This document shows, piece by piece, positions 16,012 through 26,500 of a stretch of 64,000 nucleotides of DNA. Positions within the stretch are counted from its first letter, which is position 1. The number at the start of each line of letters is the position of its first letter. The notes under the pieces were generated by a model. It was not told the DNA's origin. It did no database searches and worked only from the letters and a program-made list of their open reading frames with translations. The stretch spans positions 358,001 to 422,000 of the forward strand of contig JADJJY010000002.1 of NCBI GenBank assembly GCA_016706275.1. The letters run 5' to 3'. Position numbers and translations under genes: made by a program. Source of the stretch: Chloracidobacterium sp. (lineage in GTDB: Bacteria; Acidobacteriota; Blastocatellia; Pyrinomonadales; Pyrinomonadaceae).

Positions 16012-17763
16012 CTAAAAATATTCGCCCCAACGGGAATCGACCAGCTTTACAATATCCTCACGCGGCTCGACCTCTTTCGGATACCAGGGTTTCATTCGGG
16101 CATCGATGACGATGGGGGCGGTGTATCCTATGTGATTGTTGTTAACTGTTAATTCTTTCGCGTAGATATCCGATGCCGGGTCAAACCTTGTCCACGTCGC
16201 CCAAAGGAATTTCTCTGCAGATTTAGCATAATCCGCATCGTCGTGGATCACAACGACTTGCCAATCGTCGAACTTACCAGATCGGGCGAGCCGTTCGCCT
16301 AGCTCTTTGTCGTTTTCGTAGCTGTCGCCTTCGACGACGATGCATCCGCCACAGAAAACTTCGGCACGAGTAACGTCGGCGGGAATCTCGCCTCTAAATT
16401 CTCGTGCGAGTTCCCTTTTAGCATCGCCAAATCCCATAAGTATCGCTTTGCTGCCGTGATTGATCTTTCCGCTGGCATAATCAAGCGTATCGAAAGCCGT
16501 CTGGCTGAATATGAATAGATCGCGATGCCATTCGGCACGGGCAAGGATGTGTTCGAACAGCGATTTAAAATCACGGAGGTCCTGCGGCTTATCGGTCAAC
16601 AACAGAAATTTGGTAAGCGATAGTTGCCCTTCGCCGAGAATACGAAATCCGGCTGACAGTCCTTCGCGGGCGTAGCGATCTTTTACAACGGCGGCGGAAA
16701 GCGAGTGAAATCCTGTCTCGCCATAACTCCACAGATCACGAACTCCGGGCATCACTAGAGGAAAAAGCGGCGATAAAAGTTCTTGGAGATAATCACCGAT
16801 AAAGAAATCTTCTTGCCGGGGTTTGCCGACGACCGTCGCCGGATAGATCGCGTTTTTGCGATGAAAAACCGCGTCGGCACGAAACACCGGATAGTCGTGT
16901 ACGAGCGAATAATAACCGTAATGATCACCAAACGGACCTTCGGGGAGGCGTTCGTTCGGTGCGACAGAGCCGCAGATCGCAAACTCGGCTTCGGCGATCA
17001 GGCGATGACGGTTTTCACCTAGTGGATTCTTTGCTGTCGCGATCTTTCCGTCATTTAGCAGCGACGCGAGCATAAGTTCGGGAATGTCCTCCGGCAGTGG
17101 AGCGATCGCTGAAAGTATCATCGCCGGGGCACCGCCGAGAAATATTGTGACAGGCAAAGGTTTGTTTTGCTGCTCAGCCTCAAAATAATGAAAGCCGCCG
17201 CCTTTGCCGATCTGCCAGTGAATACCGGTAGATGTCTTGTCGTAGCGCTGAATGCGGTACATACCGAGGTTGTGTTTGCCCGAGATCGGGCTCTCAGTAT
17301 AGACGAGCGGTAGCGTCACAAAATGCCCGCCGTCTTCGTGCCAAAGCTGGAGAAGGGGTAATTTTTCGAGATCGACGGTGGATTGCCGACTCTCTAGAAC
17401 TGGGGCTGAACTTACATTCCTTGTTCCAAACTTTAGAGCTGAAAATGCTAGATCACGGTATTCCCACAGTTTGGCAGGCTTAGGCGGCAAAAGGTTTTCG
17501 GCCGCGTGAACGGCACGTTTTACAAAATCGAGAGGTTTCGAGCCAAATGCGAGATCTATGCGTTTTCTTGTGCCGAAGAGGTTGGTAACGACGGGAAAAT
17601 CGGAACCTTTTATGTTAGTGAACAGCAGAGCCTTTCCCTGTTCATCGATCACGCGGCGGTGAATCTCGGCGATCTCGAGATATGGATCTACTTCAACCGA
17701 GATCTCGACGATCTCATCCTCGCGGCGGAGTGATTCGATAAATGTCCGTAAATTCTTATGCAT
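16012..17763 (-). CDS. UbiD-family decarboxylase
   Basis: The 583-aa protein spans a complete UbiD fold. It contains the characteristic EGPFGDHYGYYS (about residue 285) and a conserved C-terminal YPKEVEPREDI. UbiD enzymes use prenylated FMN, made by UbiX, to (de)carboxylate aromatic or unsaturated acids, for example in quinone synthesis. No ubiX or other quinone gene is nearby, so the substrate is open. ATG 17763 is preferred to an upstream in-frame start eight codons earlier. A palindromic repeat separates it from the M16 genes. Confidence 0.88.
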   Translation of the reverse strand: MHKNLRTFIESLRREDEIVEISVEVDPYLEIAEIHRRVIDEQGKALLFTNIKGSDFPVVTNLFGTRKRIDLAFGSKPLDFVKRAVHAAENLLPPKPAKLWEYRDLAFSALKFGTRNVSSAPVLESRQSTVDLEKLPLLQLWHEDGGHFVTLPLVYTESPISGKHNLGMYRIQRYDKTSTGIHWQIGKGGGFHYFEAEQQNKPLPVTIFLGGAPAMILSAIAPLPEDIPELMLASLLNDGKIATAKNPLGENRHRLIAEAEFAICGSVAPNERLPEGPFGDHYGYYSLVHDYPVFRADAVFHRKNAIYPATVVGKPRQEDFFIGDYLQELLSPLFPLVMPGVRDLWSYGETGFHSLSAAVVKDRYAREGLSAGFRILGEGQLSLTKFLLLTDKPQDLRDFKSLFEHILARAEWHRDLFIFSQTAFDTLDYASGKINHGSKAILMGFGDAKRELAREFRGEIPADVTRAEVFCGGCIVVEGDSYENDKELGERLARSGKFDDWQVVVIHDDADYAKSAEKFLWATWTRFDPASDIYAKELTVNNNHIGYTAPIVIDARMKPWYPKEVEPREDIVKLVDSRWGEYF

Positions 17764-17772
17764 GAAAGAAAT

Positions 17773-17858
17773 TTGCCCGCGAAACACACCAAAAGCACGA
17801 AAGGCGGCAAGACAATAGTCTAACTTTTTTTCGTGCTTTTCGCGTATTTAACGGGCAA
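17773..17858. repeat. Palindromic repeat (CACGAAA type)
   Basis: Inner arms AAAAGCACGAAA (17791-17802) and TTTCGTGCTTTT (17829-17840) pair perfectly over 12 bp. Outer arms TTGCCCG (17773-17779) and CGGGCAA (17852-17858) pair over 7 bp. It fills the gap between the ubiD-like gene and the M16 pair and resembles the elements at 5950 and 14140. Confidence 0.65.
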
Positions 17859-17861
17859 TCC

Positions 17862-19325
17862 TTATTTTCGAAGATTGTCCTTACTCAGGTCGAGATCATC
17901 GGCTTTGATAACGTCGACGGTCATCTTTGGAAACCGTTTCGCGAGATCGGCCCTAAATATCGAATAATCGCCGACGATGACGATGTCGCCGCCCAGGAGA
18001 TTATCGAGCGCGAAATTCTTGATCTGAGCGTCCGTGACGCCATTTACATTGGCAACATAACTATTCAGAGCACTTGACGGAATACCAAAGCCATAAAGTT
18101 CGCCGATCGCATTAGCTAAACCGCCGGTGGTCTCAAGACTTAGTCCAAATGGACCGGTAAGACCTGATTTTCTAGGGATCAGTTCAGATTCGGCTGTGGG
18201 TGTCGTTGAGAGCTTGCGAAGTTCGTCGATAACGAGCTCGGTGACCTCGGCCGCTGACTCGTTCTTAGTCTGCGTACGTGTTGCAAAATTTGCTTTCCAC
18301 GAACGCCATGCAAAGCTGCTGCCAGCTCCGTAGCTAAGACCGCGTTTGATGCGGATCTCTTGATTTAGCCGCGACGAATAGCCTCCGCCGAGCACCGAAT
18401 TTAAAACAGATGCCGGAAAATAACGTGCGTCAGAACGGCCAATACCATTTATCGGCTGGGCATATATGACAGAAGCCTGACCTGATTTTGGTAGGTCGAC
18501 GACCAGAAAGCGGTTGACGATCGGACGCGGGCCAGACGTGTCTGCCGAACCGATCTTGGTCAGCCTATCTAAACGCAATTCCTTGATAGGACGCTTACCC
18601 TTACCCCAAACTGCAAAATATTTTGCCGCAAGCGAAGACGATGTTGCCGCTGATATGTCCCCGGCAAAAACCAGTACCGAGTTGGCCGGATTATAGTTAT
18701 CCTGTTGAAACTTCAGTATGTCGGCTCTAGAGATGACGCCAATGCTCGCGGGTGTTCCTCCGGCGGGGTGCTCGTTAAAGCTGTATTTGCTGGCAACATA
18801 ATTCGCCAAAAAGCTCGGTTGTTTAAGGTTATAGGTAAGGCCGTCGAGTGACTGCGATTTGAGCAGATCGATCTCTTTTTGGTCAAATTTGGGGTTTAGT
18901 ACGACATCGGCGAGAATCGCCATTGCCTGAGCGACTTTGTCAGACGTGACAGTCACTGAGATGAACGAAGTGTTCCAACCGGCACCGCTGCTGATAGATC
19001 CGCCGAGAAACTCGACCGCTTCGGCGATCTGCGTCGCAGTACGGGTCTTAGTTCCTTTCGTCAGCATTGACGCGGTCATATCCGCCAAACCAGCCTTAGA
19101 CGCGTCTTCACCTGACGCTCCGGCACGGATCAAAAGGTTGATTGTCACGAGCGGTACCTGGCTTTTTTGAACGACCGCAACGGTCAATCCATTAGGCAGC
19201 TTCTTTTCCTGAACAGCAGGAACCGAAACGGCTTTAGGAACTCCGGGAGCTGGCGGCATTTCTTGAGCGAACGAGCTCATCACGAGGGCACAGAGGACGC
19301 AAAGTAGGGTAAGTGTGTTTTTCAT
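17862..19325 (-). CDS. M16-family peptidase-like protein, non-catalytic subunit
   Basis: The 487-aa protein has a signal peptide (cleavage near SSFAQ) and two M16 domains (LPNGLTVAVVQKSQVPLV; RGLSYGAGSSFAWRS). The zinc motif HxxEH is absent: where the partner has HMFEH this protein reads GLADMTASML. It keeps the C-domain R/Y substrate-binding region. Such pairs form heterodimers resembling mitochondrial processing peptidase. Its start codon overlaps the stop of the catalytic gene by one base (TAATG), which supports equal expression. It probably acts in the periplasm. Confidence 0.88.
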   Translation of the reverse strand: MKNTLTLLCVLCALVMSSFAQEMPPAPGVPKAVSVPAVQEKKLPNGLTVAVVQKSQVPLVTINLLIRAGASGEDASKAGLADMTASMLTKGTKTRTATQIAEAVEFLGGSISSGAGWNTSFISVTVTSDKVAQAMAILADVVLNPKFDQKEIDLLKSQSLDGLTYNLKQPSFLANYVASKYSFNEHPAGGTPASIGVISRADILKFQQDNYNPANSVLVFAGDISAATSSSLAAKYFAVWGKGKRPIKELRLDRLTKIGSADTSGPRPIVNRFLVVDLPKSGQASVIYAQPINGIGRSDARYFPASVLNSVLGGGYSSRLNQEIRIKRGLSYGAGSSFAWRSWKANFATRTQTKNESAAEVTELVIDELRKLSTTPTAESELIPRKSGLTGPFGLSLETTGGLANAIGELYGFGIPSSALNSYVANVNGVTDAQIKNFALDNLLGGDIVIVGDYSIFRADLAKRFPKMTVDVIKADDLDLSKDNLRK

Positions 19326-20671
19326 TATTTTGCACCTCCGTCATTCGAATAGTGGATCACCACGCGATTCGTATCGGTAAAATATTTTTTCATTACGCGT
19401 TGAACGTCCGCAGCGGTAACAGCCTGTAGCCGCTTTACGTTGGTGTTGACGAGTTTTGGGTCGCCTTCGTAAGCGACGCTGCGTTCTATCGCGATGGCTT
19501 TGCCGTCATTGTCTTCGAGGCTCTCGATGGCATCGGAGATAAGTTGGTTCTTTGCCTTTTCAAGTTCCTTAGGCGTGATACCTTTGGTTTGTATCAGCGC
19601 CAATTCGGCAAGTAAAGCCTTTTCGAGTGCGGCCCCGGTCTTGCCTTCGCTGGCGATAGCAAAAAAGTAGAGCAGGCCGCCATCAACCTTGTTATCGAGG
19701 TTAAACGACGCTTCCTGCGCTATTTGTTGTTTATAAACTAGGCTCTGATACAACCTTGAACTCTCGCCGCCGCTCAATATTTTGTTAGCTACCCGCAAGG
19801 CGGCAATGTCAGCGTCTTTTGACGGCGGAGCAAGATAGGTTATTGCTACGGCGGGAAACGGGACATTTGGCGCTGTTTTTTCGTAACGGGTCTCTTTGGT
19901 TCGAGCGGGCTCTTTGATCGTTACACGCGGGATCGAAGCAGTCGGCCGTTTTACACGCCCGAAATACTTATCCGTCCATGTATCAAATTTCGCCTGGTCA
20001 AAATCACCGACAACGATCAAATAAGCATTGTCCGGGCGATAATATAGATCATAAAACGATTTAGCATCCGCCGGTGTCGCCGCATTCAGCTGGTCAAGAT
20101 CACCGATAACACCGCGTTTGTATGGGTGTTGCGTATACGAAAGGCTGCTGACGTATTCGAAAAGCTGACCGTACGGCTGTGCGAGCACGCTCTGGCGAAA
20201 TTCTTCTTTGACCACATCGCGTTCGGATGCAAAGTTTTTGTCGTCAACATTGAGATTGACCATCCGCTCAGCCTCGGCCCATAGCAGAGTCTCGAGATAA
20301 TTTGACGGCACGACCTCGTAATAATTTGTGAAATCATCCCATGTCGAGGCGTTATTAAACCCGCCGACATCTTCGGTCAGGCGATCCATCTTTTCGTTGG
20401 GCATGTTCTTTGTTGACTTGAACATCATATGCTCAAACATGTGTGCAAAACCGGATTTGCCCTGCGGATCATTCTTGCCGCCAACATTGTACCAAACGTG
20501 GATCGCCGCCGTAGGGCTCGTATTGTCCTGCACGGACACGACTTTTAGCCCATTTGGCAGCGTCCGCTCTTTGATATCAAGCGGTGCGACCTTAACCTGA
20601 GCAACACCCGCTATTACGAGCGTCATCAATACCCAAGCCGCTAATGTAAATGAAATTAAAGTTTTTCTCAT
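19325..20671 (-). CDS. M16-family zinc metallopeptidase, catalytic subunit
   Basis: The 448-aa protein has a signal peptide ending near AGVAQ. The inverted zinc motif HxxEH appears as GFAHMFEHMMFKST (about residue 80), with the downstream glutamate in EAERMVNLNVDD. The C-terminal domain contains GGESSRLYQSL. It degrades peptides or processes periplasmic proteins. It is encoded directly upstream of its non-catalytic partner with overlapping stop and start. The short gap before the upstream dehydrogenase gene holds CTCTGTGTCCTCTTTGGC, repeat-like wording also found near 15980. Confidence 0.9.
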   Translation of the reverse strand: MRKTLISFTLAAWVLMTLVIAGVAQVKVAPLDIKERTLPNGLKVVSVQDNTSPTAAIHVWYNVGGKNDPQGKSGFAHMFEHMMFKSTKNMPNEKMDRLTEDVGGFNNASTWDDFTNYYEVVPSNYLETLLWAEAERMVNLNVDDKNFASERDVVKEEFRQSVLAQPYGQLFEYVSSLSYTQHPYKRGVIGDLDQLNAATPADAKSFYDLYYRPDNAYLIVVGDFDQAKFDTWTDKYFGRVKRPTASIPRVTIKEPARTKETRYEKTAPNVPFPAVAITYLAPPSKDADIAALRVANKILSGGESSRLYQSLVYKQQIAQEASFNLDNKVDGGLLYFFAIASEGKTGAALEKALLAELALIQTKGITPKELEKAKNQLISDAIESLEDNDGKAIAIERSVAYEGDPKLVNTNVKRLQAVTAADVQRVMKKYFTDTNRVVIHYSNDGGAK

Positions 20672-20700
20672 CTTTCTCTGTGTCCTCTTTGGCTAACGTA

Positions 20701-21549
20701 CTACTGATAATCGTAAAACCCTTTGCCGTTCTTGCGCCCGAGCCAACCGGCATCGACGTATTTCTTGAGCAGCGGGCTGGGACGGTACTTCGGGTCACCG
20801 ATGCCTTCGTGCAACACGTTTAGGATCGCGAGACATACATCCAAACCAATAAAATCAGCCAGTGCAAGCGGCCCCATCGGGTGATTCATTCCGAGTTTCA
20901 TGATCTCGTCGATCGATTCGCGTGAAGCGACACCCTCGTGCAGGGCAAAGATCGCCTCGTTTATCATCGGCATCAACACCCTGTTAGATACAAAACCGGG
21001 GGAATCGTTGCACTCGACCGGGACTTTTCCAAGCTGCTCTGACAGTGATTTGACTTTTGCGTAAGTTTCATCAGATGTTGCAATTCCACGGATAACCTCA
21101 ACCAGTTTCATAAGCGGAACCGGGTTGAAAAAGTGCATTCCGATAACCTTGTCCGGGCGCTTTGTCGTTGCGGCGATCTTTGTGATCGAGATCGACGAAG
21201 TATTTGACGACAAAATAGCATCGGGTCTACAGATTTGATCAAGTTTTTCAAATATCTGTTTTTTGATCTCAAAGTTTTCCGACGCTGCTTCGACCACTAA
21301 CGAGCAATCTTTTACGTCGTTGAGATCCGCCGTTGTTGTGATCCGCGACAGTACCTCAGCTTTTTGCTCCTCGGTCATCGTTTCTTTTTTAACAAAACGA
21401 TCAAGACTCTTGCTGATATTCGCAATACCACGCTCGACATACTCAGCCGACACGTCGCACATCACGACACTAAAACCCGCTCCCGCGGCTGTCTGGGCAA
21501 TACCGTTACCCATCGTTCCCGCACCAATAACACCTATAATTTCACTCAT
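20701..21549 (-). CDS. hbd: 3-hydroxybutyryl-CoA dehydrogenase
   Basis: The 282-aa enzyme has the NAD-binding motif GAGTMGNGIAQ at residue 8 and the 3-hydroxyacyl-CoA dehydrogenase signature MHFFNPVPLMKLVEVI. The C-terminal domain carries NHPMGPLALADFIGLDV. It interconverts acetoacetyl-CoA and 3-hydroxybutyryl-CoA in the cytoplasm. The thiolase two genes upstream makes its acetoacetyl-CoA substrate, so the two belong to one short-chain acyl-CoA pathway. Length and motifs are normal. Confidence 0.93.
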   Translation of the reverse strand: MSEIIGVIGAGTMGNGIAQTAAGAGFSVVMCDVSAEYVERGIANISKSLDRFVKKETMTEEQKAEVLSRITTTADLNDVKDCSLVVEAASENFEIKKQIFEKLDQICRPDAILSSNTSSISITKIAATTKRPDKVIGMHFFNPVPLMKLVEVIRGIATSDETYAKVKSLSEQLGKVPVECNDSPGFVSNRVLMPMINEAIFALHEGVASRESIDEIMKLGMNHPMGPLALADFIGLDVCLAILNVLHEGIGDPKYRPSPLLKKYVDAGWLGRKNGKGFYDYQ

Positions 21550-21610
21550 ATTATCTATTAATTAATGACCGGTCTAAGAAATAAATAGAATAAACCACGC
21601 GTCCGACTCA

Positions 21611-21649
21611 AAACAAACAGGCGACGAGATTTGTTGATCTCATCGCCTG
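21611..21649 (-). terminator. Rho-independent terminator after the minus-strand membrane protein gene
   Basis: On the minus strand, CAGGCGATGAGAT pairs with ATCTCGTCGCCTG (13 bp, one mismatch) around a six-base loop, followed by TTTGTTTT. It lies 33 bp after the stop of the gene ending at 21682 and separates it from hbd. Confidence 0.7.
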
Positions 21650-21681
21650 TAAATAATAAAGACCGCTCCGGTTCGCTGGAG

Positions 21682-22143
21682 CTACTGCCAGCTATTTGGC
21701 GGAGGAGGCTGCTGTTGATAATCGTAGTTTGGCTGCTGAAACATCTGTTGAGGCATCCCGGCGTTCAGGTACATCTGTTTGCCCATGTCGCCGAACAGAA
21801 ACCACATGCCGTATACCCCGACGGCAGTTCCAAGCGGAAACGAAAGGCACGAAATAATGCTGCCGATTATGCCCCAAACGCGAGCATTTGGTTTTTCTTT
21901 GAACAGCTTATAGCCACCGAGGATTTGAGATCCGGTAAATAATATAGAAAATATTGCCAGAACGATCACGGCTACGATAAAAAATGCACCGACCGTACGC
22001 CCCTCATTATTTCGGCTGCCGGCGATCATTGCCGCACCTAAAATACCGTAAACCACTGTGAGAATGGCCATCACAACGGCCTGTAAGCCGCCGTGTGCCA
22101 TCAAAAAGATGCCGACCAGCCGATTATGTTCTTTAGCAGTCAT
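21682..22143 (-). CDS. Small four-helix membrane protein with Gln/Pro tail
   Basis: The 153-aa protein contains four hydrophobic segments (about residues 10-35, 48-70, 85-105 and 108-120) and a disordered C-terminus rich in Gln, Pro and Tyr (QQPNYDYQQQPPPPNSWQ). The first segment (NRLVGIFLMAHGGLQAVV) is typical of uncharacterised membrane proteins in this kind of genome. It sits between the thiolase and dehydrogenase genes and is followed by its own terminator. Function unknown. Confidence 0.7.
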   Translation of the reverse strand: MTAKEHNRLVGIFLMAHGGLQAVVMAILTVVYGILGAAMIAGSRNNEGRTVGAFFIVAVIVLAIFSILFTGSQILGGYKLFKEKPNARVWGIIGSIISCLSFPLGTAVGVYGMWFLFGDMGKQMYLNAGMPQQMFQQPNYDYQQQPPPPNSWQ

Positions 22144-22206
22144 AGAAAATCTAGCCTCCAGTAAAAGAACGCGCGAACATGTGTCGAAGTTGCAATATTT
22201 GTTTCG

Positions 22207-23400
22207 CTAATCGCGTTCGACCGCCATCGCGACCGAGTTGCCACCACCAAGACAAAGTGCGGCGACACCGCGTTTTGCGCCTCGACGTTTCATCTCATAA
22301 AGCAGTGTTGTCAAAACGCGTCCGCCCGAGTTGCCAATAGCGTGACCCAGAGCAACCGCGCCGCCATTGACATTGACGCGATCCATATCGAGGCCGAGTT
22401 CTTGCATAACGCCGAGAGCCTGAACTGAGAAAGCCTCGTTGAGCTCGAAAAGATCAACGTCTTTCATATCCCAACCCGCTTTTTCCAGCACATTCTGTAC
22501 ACCCTTGACTGGAGCCATCATGATGAGTTTTGGCTCGATGCCCGACGACGCCCACGCAACCACCCGGCCGAGTGGCTCAATGCCCGCCGCAGCGGCATTT
22601 TCAGCCGACGTAACAACCAATGCCGACGCACCGTCATTAACCCCCGGAGCGTTTCCCGCCGTAACTGTTCCACCATCTTTCTTGAACGCTGGACGCAATT
22701 TTGCCAGACTTTCCGATGTTGTATCCGGACGAACGGGTTCGTCATAATCCAGAACGATCGGTTCGCCTTTCTTTTGAGGTATTTCAACCGGAACGATCTC
22801 ATCCTTAAAACGGCCCGCAGCTTGAGCATCGGCTGCTTTTTGATGAGATTTAGCCGCAAAATCGTCTTGAGCTTCACGAGAGATCTGATATTTTTCGGCT
22901 ACGACCTCACCGGTGTTGCCCATGTGCCAATTCTCGAACGGACACCACAAACCGTCGTGGATCATCAGATCGGTCACTGTTTGGTTGCCCATTTTATAAC
23001 CGTCACGAGCCCCCGGCAGCGCGTACGGAATATTTGACATCGATTCCATACCACCGGCAACGACATACTCGGCATCACCGAGAGCGACTGCCTGACTCGC
23101 TAGAGCGACCGCCCTGAGTCCCGAGCCGCATACCATATTGATCGTTAAAGCAGAAACTTCCGGAGGAAGTCCCGATTTGATCGCAGCCTGACGTGCAGGA
23201 GCCTGTCCTTGCCCCGCCGCGACGACGCATCCCATGATAACCTCGTCGATCTTGTCCGGAGCGACGCCCGCTCGTGCGACCGCTTCTTTGATCGCGATAG
23301 CTCCGAGCTCCGCAGCGGAAAAGCCTTTTAACAATCCCTGAAATTTTCCGGTCGGCGTCCGTGCCGCGCTGATGATGACTGCTTGTTTATTTGTACTCAT
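22207..23400 (-). CDS. Acetyl-CoA C-acetyltransferase (thiolase)
   Basis: The 397-aa enzyme carries all thiolase catalytic motifs: the acylated cysteine in MVCGSGLRA (about residue 90), the histidine in GHAIGNSGGRVL, and the second cysteine in CLGGGNSVAM. It condenses two acetyl-CoA to acetoacetyl-CoA or runs in reverse. Together with hbd at 20701 it supports short-chain acyl-CoA metabolism. It is transcribed divergently from the VPS10-like gene across a 167-bp gap in which I see no clear operator. Confidence 0.93.
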   Translation of the reverse strand: MSTNKQAVIISAARTPTGKFQGLLKGFSAAELGAIAIKEAVARAGVAPDKIDEVIMGCVVAAGQGQAPARQAAIKSGLPPEVSALTINMVCGSGLRAVALASQAVALGDAEYVVAGGMESMSNIPYALPGARDGYKMGNQTVTDLMIHDGLWCPFENWHMGNTGEVVAEKYQISREAQDDFAAKSHQKAADAQAAGRFKDEIVPVEIPQKKGEPIVLDYDEPVRPDTTSESLAKLRPAFKKDGGTVTAGNAPGVNDGASALVVTSAENAAAAGIEPLGRVVAWASSGIEPKLIMMAPVKGVQNVLEKAGWDMKDVDLFELNEAFSVQALGVMQELGLDMDRVNVNGGAVALGHAIGNSGGRVLTTLLYEMKRRGAKRGVAALCLGGGNSVAMAVERD

Positions 23401-23567
23401 AGTATTGCCCCTGTAATAGGTAAGAAATTATGTATCTGATCCAAAATATTATTTTATGATGTTTAACCCGTTGGTTCAAAGGTAACAGACGGTGTTTGTA
23501 TTTTTAGTGATATTCGTTTAAGTTTTGAGAAACTCCGGTTGAAATTCATCATAGGTAGGTAAATTAA

Positions 23568-26500
23568 GTGCGTTCAAACTACGTCCATGTTCTGTTGGCA
23601 TCGCTTTTATTATCGTTGTTCGTTTCGGTCGAGGTCGCGGCTCAGACCGCCACCGCTAAGGTTGATCCGTTAAAAAATCTTCAATACCGATCTATTGGGC
23701 CGTTTCGTGGTGGACGCGTCACCGCGGTCGAAGGCATCGCTGGCCAACCGAACGTATATTATTTCGGAGCGACGGGCGGCGGTGTCTGGAAAACGACGGA
23801 CGGCGGTGTCAACTGGTTCAACGTATCTGACGGATATTTTGGCACCGGATCGGTTGGAGCGATCGACGCAGCTGACTCAGACCCGAATACGATCTATGTC
23901 GGTATGGGTGAGCAGACCCTTAGAGGTAATGTGTCGAGCGGCGACGGTATGTATAAGTCAGTTGACGGCGGCAAGAGCTGGAAGCACATCGGCCTCGGTG
24001 ACACGCAGCAGATCGCACGTATACGGATTCATCCGAAAGATCCTAATACAGTTTATGTCGCAGTATTAGGCCATCTTTGGGGCAACAACGACGAGCGCGG
24101 TATTTTTCGGACTCGCGACGGTGGCAAGACCTGGCAGAAGATCCTTTACCGAAATGCTGGTACCGGAGCGAGCGAATTGGCGATGGATCCGTCGAATCCA
24201 AATACACTGTATGCAGGATTCTGGCAGGTAAGTCGCAAACCATGGCGGATGGACAGCGGCGGCGAAGGTAGCGGGCTCTTTAAGTCAACCGATGGCGGTG
24301 ACACTTGGGTAGAGATCACAAGAAATCGCGGGCTTCCGGCCGGACTTAACGGCAAGATGAACATTACGGTCTCGCCCGTCAACCCGAATCGCCTGTTTGC
24401 GATGATCGAAAATAAGGACGGTGGCTTGTTTGCATCCAACGATGCCGGTGACACCTGGCAGCGTGTCAGCGAGAGCGCGGCGATCCGACAACGGCCGTGG
24501 TACTACAACCGCGTTTATGCCGATCCGGAGAATGAAAACACGGTCTATGTGTTGAACGTTGGTTTTCACAAATCTATCGACGGTGGCCGCACTTTCACAA
24601 CGATCGGCGTGCCGCATGGCGACAATCATGATCTCTGGATCGCTCCGAATGATCCGAAACGGATGATCGAGAGCAACGATGGCGGAGCGAACGTTAGCGT
24701 CAACGGCGGGGGCAGCTGGACCGAGCAAGATCAGGCGACCGCACAATTTTATCGAGTCATCACCGACAATGATTTTCCATACAACATTTACGGAGCCCAG
24801 CAGGATAATTCGACGATACGTATCGCTTCCCGCTCGGATGGAGGAGCGATCACTGAGAGCGATTGGTTTGCGGTAGGTGGCGGTGAATCAGGTTGGATCG
24901 CACCGCATCCGGAGAACTCAGGCGTGGTCTTTGCGGGCAGCTATGACGGATTGCTGACGCGTTGGGACCGCAAAACAGGCCAGGAGCGAAACGTTGACGT
25001 TTACCCCGATAATCCTATGGGGTCGGGAGCCGAAGGTACAAAATATCGATTTCAATGGAACTTTCCGATCGTATTCTCACCTCATAAAACTAATGGCAAA
25101 TATGCCTTGTATTCAGCTGCGAACGTCCTGTTCCGAAGCTATGATGAGGGACAATCGTGGGAGCCAATATCGCCTGATCTGACTCGAAACGATAAGTCAA
25201 AGCAGACGCATTCCGGTGGCGCGATCTCGGGCGATAACACAAGCGTTGAGTATTACGACACGATCTTCTCGGTAGATGAATCACCCGTAAAGCAGGGCGT
25301 AATTTGGGCCGGGACGGACGATGGGCTGGTTCAGGTCAGCCAGAATAACGGCCAGTCGTGGAGCAACGTTACGCCAAAGGATCTGCCTGAATGGATACAG
25401 GTCAATCACATTCGCGCTTCGCCGCATGACGCGGGCTCAGCGTATTTTGCGGCCACGAACTATAAGAACGACGATCAGAAACCATACATCTACAAGACGA
25501 ACGATTACGGTAAAACATGGAAGAAGATAGTCAATGGCATTCCATCGGATCACTTTACGCGTGCAGTGACCGAGGATCCGAACCGGCGCGGCTTTTTATA
25601 CGCAGGTACCGAACGCTCGATCTATTACTCATCTGATGACGGTGAAAACTGGAAGAGCCTACAACTTAATCTGCCGATCGTCCCGATCACCGATCTGACG
25701 GTACAGAAACGCGAGAAAGACTTAGTCGTTGCAACGCAAGGCCGTTCATTCTACGTGCTCGACAATCTACCGGTTCTATATCAATTGGCGGACGCGGAGA
25801 AAGCATCCGCGCTTCTCTTTAAGCCGGAAGACGCATATCGCACAGCTGGTGGAGGCGGGTTTGGCCTGGGGCCCAACGCGACCGTTGGCCGAAATCCGCC
25901 AAACGGAGCAGTCATCAATTACTATCTCAAAGATCTACCCAAGAAGGATGTAACGATCGAGTTTCTTGATTCGACGAACGCCGTGATCCGAAAATTTACT
26001 CGCCGTATGGATGCTGCAGCCGGAGGAGCACCGGGTGAACCGCAACCGGCGGCGGATATCGGATTCAATACGTTTGTGTGGAATTATCGCCTTCCGAACG
26101 CCACGACAATTGCGAATCTGATCATGTGGGGCGGCTCATTAGCGGGTCCAAGAGTGCCTCCGGGGAATTACTCGACGCGTCTGAGCGTGGATGGAAAAGT
26201 CGTTGGAACTGAGCCTTTCGCGGTCAAAGCCGATCTTCGGTTGATGACTACACAGGACGATTTTGCGAAACAATTCGAACTGATGAAAAAGATCAATGCA
26301 AAACTGACCGAGACGCACGCTGCGATCAATGAGCTTCGGGATCTAAGGACCCAGATCGAAAGTCTTTCTAAGCGACTTAAACCCGAGAACAAAGACTTGA
26401 TCGACAAGGCAAACGGGATCATCTCAAAACTAAAAGCCGTGGAAGAATCATTACATCAAACAAAAATACGTAGTGGACAAGATGCACTAAACTTCCCTAT

